In this document: positions 57,525 to 64,000 of the stretch, in pieces
Numbering within the stretch: position 1 is the first letter of the stretch
Layout: each line of letters opens with the position of its first letter
Source of the DNA: Enterobacteriaceae bacterium B14
Lineage (GTDB): Bacteria; Pseudomonadota; Gammaproteobacteria; Enterobacterales; Enterobacteriaceae
Length of the DNA: 64,000 bases
NCBI GenBank assembly: GCA_000307305.1
Contig: DF158882.1
Location: 749,291 to 813,290, forward strand
Direction of reading: 5' to 3'
Position numbers and translations under genes: made by a program
Notes under the pieces: generated by a model
Told to the model about the DNA's origin: nothing
Databases searched by the model: none
What the model saw: only the letters and a program-made list of their open reading frames with translations

Positions 57525-57980
57525 TTAGAGCCCGAACTCTGCCGGAGCAAAGCCCAGAGCAGTTATAATTTCACGCACGGCATTTTGCTCATCCTGATCA
57601 AAATCACCGTCACTTTTACCGACAGCAATACCAACACGAATAGCGAGTTGTGCAGCTTCTGGCTGATCTTTCAGTGCAAGGATATATTTCATTGTTTCGC
57701 CCTTCCCAATTTCGATATCGAAATCGAAGCTCGAAACAAGCTTATTGAAAAACTCAATAACTTCATTTGTATCAAAAACACTTAACTCAGCAGATGAACG
57801 CAGAAATCCCATCATTTTCTGCTTCTCTTCGGCGCTTACGCCATCGCTAGAAACCGCAATACGAGCACACACTGCAACCGTACCTTGCATAAACTTTTTG
57901 TTTTTAAAGCGACTAACTTGTTTAGTCAGCTCTTCACGGCCTGAATTAAGGGCACCTTTAACTTTGTTGAAAAAGCTCAT
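57525..57980 (-). CDS. terB: Tellurium resistance protein TerB
   Basis: 151 residues, all-helical, starting MSFFNKVKGALN. The acidic IAVSSDGVSAEEK and VGKSDGDFDQDEQNAVREI segments are the duplicated metal-binding half-motifs of the TerB fold. The frame is open upstream to 58133, but ATG 57980 gives the exact family length. 22 bases after terA. Confidence 0.95.
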   Translation of the reverse strand: MSFFNKVKGALNSGREELTKQVSRFKNKKFMQGTVAVCARIAVSSDGVSAEEKQKMMGFLRSSAELSVFDTNEVIEFFNKLVSSFDFDIEIGKGETMKYILALKDQPEAAQLAIRVGIAVGKSDGDFDQDEQNAVREIITALGFAPAEFGL

Positions 57981-58002
57981 AGATAAATCCTCTTTACTCT
58001 CT

Positions 58003-59160
58003 TTATTTTGAACCTTTCGTCCAGCGAAAGCCCCATCCAAATGCTTCATCCATATCTCGTTGCCCACTAAAAAATTGATTAATCCGTTCAACTTTAATAG
58101 TGCCATTTTCATTAACAAGGCGAGCAACAGCACAAAGCGTTTGTCTGTTATTCCCCTCAGTCATTCGAGTTTCGATTGGTGGCTGGTCTGGTACATGGAT
58201 AGTGACAACACCATCTGTTTTATCCCAGCTAGGTACACCTTCATAGATGAAGGCAAAAATCAGTACTTCACGGATCGCCTGCCACTTCAAACCATTAATA
58301 TGGATCCACTCTCCGCTGCTGTTATCTCCGGTCCGGTCATCGCCTTGAAGCTCAACATAAGGTTCACGATGATAGTTACCAAAGGTGTTGCCCAAAGCTT
58401 GAATAACGCCTTTAGTGCCATCTTGAAGCTCAATAAATGCGCCTAGATCAAGGTCAATCCCTTTGTTACCGAAGCCGAAAAAGCCACCAGATTTATTCTC
58501 TCGATGCCAATTCAAGTTGACTCGAATCTCACCAAAATCATCCCGTTTTGTCAGGCTGATGCTCGGTTTTTCTTTGGTTAGAGAAACTTTACTCAAGTTG
58601 ATTTTATTGGGTGCCGGATTGGCTGTAGGCGTAGAGGGTGGTGCAACAGGTGGCGTTTGGGCCGGTGCAGCAACATCAACACCGAAATGCTCAGCCAGAG
58701 GCTGTAGGCCGCCATTGAATCCTTGAGCGATAAACCGGAACTTCCACTCACCGTTACGGCGATAGAGTTCCCCGAGGATTAATGCAGCTTCTTGCCGCCC
58801 TGCTATCTCCACGCTACCGCTAGCATGGACTTGGTTTGCATGTTCAACCTGAATTTTCAACTGCTGAAGATGTGCAATTGTCTGGTTATTATCACAGGTA
58901 ACAGTGAACGCTATTTTTTCTACGTCCGGCTTTATGCGATTAAGGGAGACAACAAAGGTCGTATTGTTCCCTTCGGTAACCAAATTGATCGTGTTGTCAT
59001 CATTGCGCGGCTGGCCATAGAAGCACATATCCGCGTCACCTTTAACTTTACCGCTGGCATATAAGCGGAAAGACGATGCATCAACCGAAGCGCCCGAAAG
59101 AATTTGGACTTGTAGCTCTTGTGATGGAACGGGGGCATTGCCCCCAGGGGTTAGATTCAT
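58003..59160 (-). CDS. terA: Tellurium resistance protein TerA
   Basis: 385 residues: two TerD-like domains (about 5-160 and 205-380) joined by a Pro/Ala/Thr-rich linker (about 166-190). The first domain ends in YRRNGEWKFRFIAQGFNGG; the second has NLNWHRENKSGG, GIDLDLGAFI and GDDRTGD. Start ATG shares a base with the terZ stop (TGATG). Confidence 0.94.
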   Translation of the reverse strand: MNLTPGGNAPVPSQELQVQILSGASVDASSFRLYASGKVKGDADMCFYGQPRNDDNTINLVTEGNNTTFVVSLNRIKPDVEKIAFTVTCDNNQTIAHLQQLKIQVEHANQVHASGSVEIAGRQEAALILGELYRRNGEWKFRFIAQGFNGGLQPLAEHFGVDVAAPAQTPPVAPPSTPTANPAPNKINLSKVSLTKEKPSISLTKRDDFGEIRVNLNWHRENKSGGFFGFGNKGIDLDLGAFIELQDGTKGVIQALGNTFGNYHREPYVELQGDDRTGDNSSGEWIHINGLKWQAIREVLIFAFIYEGVPSWDKTDGVVTIHVPDQPPIETRMTEGNNRQTLCAVARLVNENGTIKVERINQFFSGQRDMDEAFGWGFRWTKGSK

Positions 59161-59741
59161 CAGCGCACCACCACAGTGACAATTTCAGACATCATGTCAT
59201 CAATCGTGCGACCACGGCAGGCATGACCATGTGCAGTGAAATCCCAGCTACCATTGTTGCGTTGTAGGGACGCTATAACAATACCGGTATGCGCACCCTG
59301 CTCTGTTAATTCATAACGAGCCAGCTCTTTATTCGCTTGATCGACAACGCGACAAAACGCGTTTTGAACGTCATTAAACGTTTGTCCACGGAAACTGTTT
59401 ACCGTAAAGGCAAGGAACTCTACTTGGGTGGAAAGCTTCTCGAGGTTGACATGAATAACTTCATCATCACCATCACCTTCGCCAGTCAAATTATCGCCGC
59501 TGTGTACGACAGCTCCACATTTAGATTTCAGTTGTCGAAACCAGATCGTATCAAGTGCTTTTCCATTGCGATCCAGAAGAATGCAGCTCGCATCTAGATC
59601 GATGGAATCACCACCACCAAAAAGGCTGCCTAAAAACCCTTTCTTTTTAATCGGATCCCAGCCAAGGCCAAATGACAGCTGGCTCAGAGCAGAAGATTGT
59701 TTGCTAAGTGAAACAGTCTGATTTTTGCTTAATGAAACCAT
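59160..59741 (-). CDS. terZ: Tellurium resistance protein TerZ
   Basis: 193 residues, TerD-type domain with GLGWDPIKKKGFLGSLFGGG and [26 protein letters not shown]. First gene of the ter operon. The C-terminal ASLQRNNGSWDFTAHGHACRG is the TerZ version of the family ending. About 300 AT-rich bases separate it from the divergent ATP-grasp gene. Confidence 0.94.
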   Translation of the reverse strand: MVSLSKNQTVSLSKQSSALSQLSFGLGWDPIKKKGFLGSLFGGGDSIDLDASCILLDRNGKALDTIWFRQLKSKCGAVVHSGDNLTGEGDGDDEVIHVNLEKLSTQVEFLAFTVNSFRGQTFNDVQNAFCRVVDQANKELARYELTEQGAHTGIVIASLQRNNGSWDFTAHGHACRGRTIDDMMSEIVTVVVR

Positions 59742-60062
59742 TTTCTTTCCTTTTAAGGTATGGGTTGGTGCAACATGAAGTGGATATAAAGAACGCGAAT
59801 GAAAAAATCATATCATGATGAAGTACTTCGACAACATAATTTTTGTCAATTTACCTTTTAATATCAATATCTATATATTTTTAAATGATATTTTTTTATT
59901 TAAACTTACTCAAAAGTGACCTTTTTAGTGATTTAAGCTAAAAATTTTTTTGATGATAATCATTTGAACCAAAAAATCATAATATGATTGACATACTAAG
60001 GTTCAATACATAGACTCGTTAGGATTTACCTACCCTCTCCCCTCGGCATGGGAATGATATGC
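59742..60062. promoter_or_regulatory. Divergent ter control region with repeated motif
   Basis: About 320 very AT-rich bases between terZ and the ATP-grasp gene. AAAAAATCATA occurs twice in direct orientation (59802-59812 and 59972-59982). The second copy is part of a 15-bp palindrome AATCATA-A-TATGATT (59976-59990), the first of a TCATATCATGATGA dyad. One near each divergent promoter, they may bind the same regulator. Promoter boxes were not assigned. Confidence 0.4.
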
Positions 60063-61142
60063 ATGAATAAAAAAATCTGGATTATGGAAGGCTTATCCTC
60101 CCAAAGAGATATTCTTTCGGGTATCAACACGTTTTCTTTTGGTGGGCGTAAAAACAGCATCACAACATATGCCTCACACAGCAAAATGCGTAACGAGATC
60201 CTTTCTATCGCTGATCACGCGATTATCGAGCCGCAGGATGATAAAGAGCGTTTGTCCTTCATTCATCGCATCGTTGAGCTCACTGGTGTTGAGGCAATTC
60301 ATGTCGGGCGTAACTGTCGCTGGTTTGAGGCTAATCGATCAGCGATAGAGAAATATGGTGTGTCTCTTACGACAGGAGCAACTAACACGGATACATTTGA
60401 TATAGCAGACGATAAAGTCACTTTTGCCCAATTTATGGCGCAAAGCGGGCTTCCCGTGGTTCCTTCCGTTCGTGTTAACAGTTGGGATGAACTTCATACG
60501 CTGATAAAACAATCACCGTTTCCAGAGAATCAGATCTGCATCAAACCCGTTACAGGCATTTATGGTAAGGGTTTTTGGCGGCTTGACCCTAATGCAACCT
60601 ATGATGCCCCGTTAAGCCATCCTGAAAATCGAAAGATAAACCCTGCCCAGTATCTCAGCGCACTAGGGGCCTGTGACACATTTGAGCCACTCGTCTTGAT
60701 GCCTTATCTCCCCGGCCCTGAGTACTCTGTAGACATATTACTGAGTGAATGTGACATTCTTTCTGCCGTTGGGCGCAGAAAAGAAGGCGCTATTCAATAT
60801 TTAGAAAACAGTGGTGAAGCTTTTGAGCTCGCCTGCGCCTGCGCTAAGGCAATGAAAGCCGATGGATTGGTCAATGTTCAAACACGCAACAATGACCAAG
60901 GTGTTCCTGTACTGCTCGAAATTAATCTTCGCCCTTCAGGTGGTATTGGCTATACGCGACATAGCGGCATTAATCTTCCTGGCTTGTTTGCCTCTCACAA
61001 ACTTGATTTGCTCAGTGCAGATGACGTCAAAAATGAAACAGCACAGAGCTTTACACCAGTGGCAGTGAGATCAATCACGGATGTTTTGCACTACGAACTC
61101 GAACTCAAAAACCAACTTTCATGGATGCCTCTACCACATTAG
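60063..61142 (+). CDS. ATP-grasp ligase of the Ter-associated biosynthetic cluster
   Basis: 359 residues. ATP-grasp fold: central domain near residues 110-150 (FAQFMAQSGLPVVPSVRVNS), nucleotide and metal site QICIKPVTGIYGKGFW and VLLEINLRPSGGIGYTRHSG (Glu/Asn Mg2+ ligands). Divergent from terZABCDE. In published comparative genomics this family, with two PRTases and a HAD phosphatase, is predicted to make a nucleoside-like metabolite in Ter systems. ATG 60063 gives the family start MNKKIWIMEGLSSQRDI; ATGs at 60048 and 60054 are alternatives. Confidence 0.85.
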   Translation: MNKKIWIMEGLSSQRDILSGINTFSFGGRKNSITTYASHSKMRNEILSIADHAIIEPQDDKERLSFIHRIVELTGVEAIHVGRNCRWFEANRSAIEKYGVSLTTGATNTDTFDIADDKVTFAQFMAQSGLPVVPSVRVNSWDELHTLIKQSPFPENQICIKPVTGIYGKGFWRLDPNATYDAPLSHPENRKINPAQYLSALGACDTFEPLVLMPYLPGPEYSVDILLSECDILSAVGRRKEGAIQYLENSGEAFELACACAKAMKADGLVNVQTRNNDQGVPVLLEINLRPSGGIGYTRHSGINLPGLFASHKLDLLSADDVKNETAQSFTPVAVRSITDVLHYELELKNQLSWMPLPH

Positions 61143-61199
61143 AAGGCCTTTAGATGTTGTCCTCCTTATTATTTAACTGACGGTCATTAAGAGTTATTT

Positions 61200-62342
61200 A
61201 TGGTTAACCCGCTCGAAGAAAATACCTATTGCCGAACATTGAGCACTGGAATGCTCAATGTGATGCGCAAAAACGGGATGCTTAAACTAGAGGAGCTCTT
61301 TGAAATTGCTGAAAGACGCAATCCCAAACGATCCTTTTTATTCGTGAGTAAAGTATTGGGCCGTCATATTCCTGTTTCACCTGCAGTCATGCGGGCGGTT
61401 TACTGCCAACTGGCCGATAAATTTCCGACAGAGCTAGAAGGGCCAGTTCTTTTTATTGGTATGGCAGAAACTGCTGTAGGGCTAGGTGCAGGTGTTTACG
61501 ATGAGCTAAGAAAGCGCTTCCCAGACTCTGTTTATCTCACGTCAACCCGACATCCAGTTGAAGGCACCCTACTTTGTGAGTTTAAAGAGGCTCACAGCCA
61601 TGCCACAGACCATCTGCTCTATTTACCTCATGATGCTGAAATGCGCCACCGAGTCATGAATGCCAAGACCGTGGTGCTGATTGATGACGAAGCCACAACG
61701 GGGAACACATTCGTTAATCTCCTTGCTGCCTTACAAAATGATGCCAAGCTGACCTGTCTTGAACACGTTGTTACCGTCACTTTGACAGATTGGAGTGAAG
61801 AGGCAGTGACAAATCGTTGCCCATTGCCTGTTAGTCACGTCTCCTTGGTTAACGGAAGCTGGTCTTGGGAACCGATTCCTGATGCGCCTTTACCTCAGAT
61901 GCCCGAAGTGAATGTTACAGCGGCAGGGAAGTATAATGTTTCTGCGAAACAGACATGGGGTAGGCTTGGCATGATTGAACCGGCAAGAGATCTCTCTCCC
62001 GCTCACGCTGCTATTGCTGGCGAAAGACTACTTGTTTTAGGCAGCAGTGAATTTGTCTGGGAACCCTTCTTACTCGCAGAGCGTCTCCAGCAGAAAGGGG
62101 CTGATGTTAAATTCAGTTCCACGACGAGATCGCCGATTGCTATTGGGTTTGCTATTCAATCTGCCCTCTCTTTTTCTGATAATTACGGGCTAGGCATCCC
62201 TAACTATGCTTATAACATTGCCCATCAATCTTTTGATCGCATCCTGCTGTGTATTGAAACTCCACGGGAAAGTATCGATCCGGCGCTAATAACGGCGCTT
62301 GAAAAAATCGCACCATCAGTTGAGGTATTGGTTTATGAATAA
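61200..62342 (+). CDS. Phosphoribosyltransferase with TRSP-type C-terminal domain
   Basis: 380 residues. N-terminal PRTase fold with the PRPP-binding motif VVLIDDEATTGNTFVNLLAA (about 160-180) and FIGMAETAVGLGAGVYDELR; C-terminal domain from about 255 (GRLGMIEPARDLS, RLLVLGSSEFVWEPFLLAER) of the TRSP type that occurs only with this PRTase. Second gene of the Ter-associated cluster, 57 bases after the ATP-grasp gene and overlapping the HAD gene by 8 bases. Confidence 0.85.
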   Translation: MVNPLEENTYCRTLSTGMLNVMRKNGMLKLEELFEIAERRNPKRSFLFVSKVLGRHIPVSPAVMRAVYCQLADKFPTELEGPVLFIGMAETAVGLGAGVYDELRKRFPDSVYLTSTRHPVEGTLLCEFKEAHSHATDHLLYLPHDAEMRHRVMNAKTVVLIDDEATTGNTFVNLLAALQNDAKLTCLEHVVTVTLTDWSEEAVTNRCPLPVSHVSLVNGSWSWEPIPDAPLPQMPEVNVTAAGKYNVSAKQTWGRLGMIEPARDLSPAHAAIAGERLLVLGSSEFVWEPFLLAERLQQKGADVKFSSTTRSPIAIGFAIQSALSFSDNYGLGIPNYAYNIAHQSFDRILLCIETPRESIDPALITALEKIAPSVEVLVYE

Positions 62343-63105
62343 GCCTGTAATTCTGTCAGATCTCGATGACACCCTATTCCAGACCAAAAGAAAGATGACC
62401 GATGAGCTAGGCACTAAACCTTTTCGTACCGGAGCACTAGACCCTAGCCAGACGCCACGTAGTTTCATGACAGAAGAGCAGTCGCTATTGGTGGATTGGC
62501 TACTGGAAAATGCAGACCTGATTCCGGTCACTGCAAGAGGAACCGATGAGATCAGCCGAGTAACAATCCCCTTTCGCTCTTGGTCGATAACTACTCACGG
62601 TGCCGTCATCCTGACACAAGAAGGCAAACCAGACAGCGAATGGCAAGCTCATATGCTCGCCAGTCTGGCACCTTATACGGAAAGGATCTTGTCCATGCAG
62701 CGTGCAATCACGGAATTAATGGAAGCTAGAGGGATCAACGCTTGGGTGAGAATTAATTATGAATATGGCACGACGCCTGTCTACATGGTAATGAAGCACC
62801 GAGACAGCACTCGTATAGATGAGTTGTACTCTGTTGCAGACGAAGCGGAGCGCCTTCTCTCACCCACTGGCTTTTACATGCACCGGAACGGCAACAACGT
62901 AGCATGGTTGCCAGACCCTGTAGAAAAAGGGCTGGCTGTATCGTGGTTGCTGAAAAAACTTAAAGCCGAGCGCGGCGTTTTCCCTGTGATTGGTCTTGGC
63001 GATAGCTTGAGCGATCATCGTTTTATGAAGCTATGTACTTGGTTTGGTATGCCACACCAAAGCCAGTTTGCCGAAGCAATCAATCACAAAATTTTTGGAA
63101 AATGA
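62335..63105 (+). CDS. HAD-superfamily phosphatase of the Ter-associated cluster
   Basis: 256 residues. HAD motif I LSDLDDTL (Asp nucleophile pair), motif II TARG, and motif IV GLGDSLSDHRFM; cap region between about 85 and 190. ATG 62335 overlaps the PRTase stop by 8 bases, showing translational coupling, and is preferred to the frame opening at 62299. Predicted to dephosphorylate the PRTase product. Confidence 0.85.
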   Translation: MNKPVILSDLDDTLFQTKRKMTDELGTKPFRTGALDPSQTPRSFMTEEQSLLVDWLLENADLIPVTARGTDEISRVTIPFRSWSITTHGAVILTQEGKPDSEWQAHMLASLAPYTERILSMQRAITELMEARGINAWVRINYEYGTTPVYMVMKHRDSTRIDELYSVADEAERLLSPTGFYMHRNGNNVAWLPDPVEKGLAVSWLLKKLKAERGVFPVIGLGDSLSDHRFMKLCTWFGMPHQSQFAEAINHKIFGK

Positions 63106-63137
63106 TGCTGGGAACTAAATTGTCGGAGATAAATAAT

Positions 63138-64000
63138 ATGCAGGATTACTCCCCTTTTTCAGGCTCTTATCGGGCTGAAGATATCCACTTTTTGCTAAAA
63201 CCAGTGAATATTGAAATGACACCTGTTGATGTCAAAGAGGCGTTAATTCAGTCAGGGAAGAAACACTATTCTGACATGCTTAGCCAAGAGCCTGCACCGA
63301 CATCATGGCATCTAGATCTATTCCATCGATCTCTTGAACTCAGTGCTACTCGTATGGCAACGGAAGTTCTTCAACTTGCTCATGAGCTGATAAAAAAGTT
63401 CGAAGATAAACCGATCGTCTTGGTAAGTCTGGTTCGCGCAGGTGTGCCTTTGGGGGTCATGCTGCACCAAGCATTACGGGATCTGGGCAAGGTCTCCCAT
63501 CATTATGGAATCAGCATTATTCGCGATCGAGGAATCGATAACACTGCGCTGACGTGGATAGAATCCCAGCATGGTACCGAAGGGATCGTGTTTGTTGATG
63601 GATGGACAGGGAAAGGTGCGATTACGGGGGAGCTGATTAAATCGCTGAAAGATAGACTAGGTTACCCAAGCGAGCCCCGTTTAGTTGTGCTTGCCGACCC
63701 TTGTGGTCGAGCATGGCTTTCAGCCAGCGATAATGACTGGCTTATTCCTTTCGGGATTATGGGCGCACCTGTCTCAGGCCTTATTTCCCGATCTATCTGG
63801 TCAGCAGATGGCCTACACGGTTGCGTCCGTTGCGATCACCTCCATTCTTATGAATGTAGCCAAATGCTCGTAGACAAAGTTGCCGAAACTCGCAGAGCAC
63901 TAACGGCTGTTAGCTCGCTGATTCAAGATAAAAACGATAAAAAACGCTTACAAGACACTAGTGAACGGGTCATTAATCACCTAGCTAACAAATATTCGAT
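63138..64000 (+). CDS. Second PRTase / StiP-like protein (partial, runs off the end)
   Basis: ATG 63138 (GGAGATAAATAAT upstream) opens a frame of 287 codons with no stop before base 64000. MQDYSPFSGSYRAEDIHFLL begins the protein; VLVSLVRAGVPLGVMLHQAL and the PRPP-type motif VDGWTGKGAITGELI mark a phosphoribosyltransferase-like fold annotated elsewhere as 'cysteine protease StiP' because of fixed Cys residues (here ADPCGRAW, CVRCDH, ECSQM). Fourth gene of the Ter-associated cluster, 32 bases after the HAD gene. Confidence 0.82.
   Translation, partial: MQDYSPFSGSYRAEDIHFLLKPVNIEMTPVDVKEALIQSGKKHYSDMLSQEPAPTSWHLDLFHRSLELSATRMATEVLQLAHELIKKFEDKPIVLVSLVRAGVPLGVMLHQALRDLGKVSHHYGISIIRDRGIDNTALTWIESQHGTEGIVFVDGWTGKGAITGELIKSLKDRLGYPSEPRLVVLADPCGRAWLSASDNDWLIPFGIMGAPVSGLISRSIWSADGLHGCVRCDHLHSYECSQMLVDKVAETRRALTAVSSLIQDKNDKKRLQDTSERVINHLANKYS

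Overview
The window is a continuous piece of an Enterobacterales chromosome. Gene identity and local order fit this order: fnr next to uspE, ydgH next to ydgI, pntAB, araBA/araFGH/araC, amn, pmrAB with eptA. The sequence is moderately AT-rich, and araBA lacks araD. That would suit Yersinia or a Budvicia/Pragia-type genus, but genus cannot be fixed from the sequence alone.

Layout. 0-4 kb: partial folM, then an eptA-pmrA-pmrB operon for lipid A modification with a PmrA box in front. 4-12 kb: ydgI, ydgH, pntAB and a tri-haem cytochrome c peroxidase (yhjA type) behind a textbook FNR promoter. 12-12.6 kb: two small glycine-rich peptides with double-glycine leaders (microcin/bacteriocin-like), with no recognisable exporter or immunity gene beside them. 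13-21.2 kb: arabinose regulon araBA // araFGH-araC. 21.2-30.4 kb: uspE, fnr, mdaB, a quinone-reductase-like MDR protein, an H-NS paralogue, yicN, an AbgT transporter, amn and a GNAT enzyme. 30.4-41.5 kb: several regulator/target pairs (LysR-MFS, XRE/cupin-azlCD, TetR-arginase-like, LysR-Old Yellow Enzyme), most with palindromic candidate operators in the shared intergenic DNA, plus an AGCS amino-acid symporter with a long structured leader.

41.5-55 kb is accessory and partly decayed. It holds a DmsABC-type anaerobic oxidoreductase locus whose catalytic subunit has lost almost all of its middle, a GNAT pseudogene, two small hypothetical genes, and a seven-gene operon read right to left: AmiC-like sensor, AmiR-like ANTAR antiterminator, two ABC permeases, a substrate-binding protein, a formamidase/acetamidase and a double ABC ATPase. 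In front of that operon I see a candidate sigma-54 promoter, a 33-bp palindrome with NtrC-like half sites, and an intrinsic terminator whose 5' arm overlaps a hairpin with an A-N-N-G-N-N hexaloop. Together these suggest an amide- and nitrogen-controlled uptake and hydrolysis operon. A chimeric MFS/aminotransferase remnant lies beyond it.

55-64 kb is a tellurite/Ter stress locus: terZABCDE on the minus strand, and, divergently, an ATP-grasp ligase, a phosphoribosyltransferase with TRSP-type tail, a HAD phosphatase and a second PRTase/StiP-like protein that runs off the end. The second set matches the predicted nucleoside-like metabolite pathway known to accompany Ter proteins.

No rRNA, tRNA, CRISPR array or intact insertion sequence was seen.
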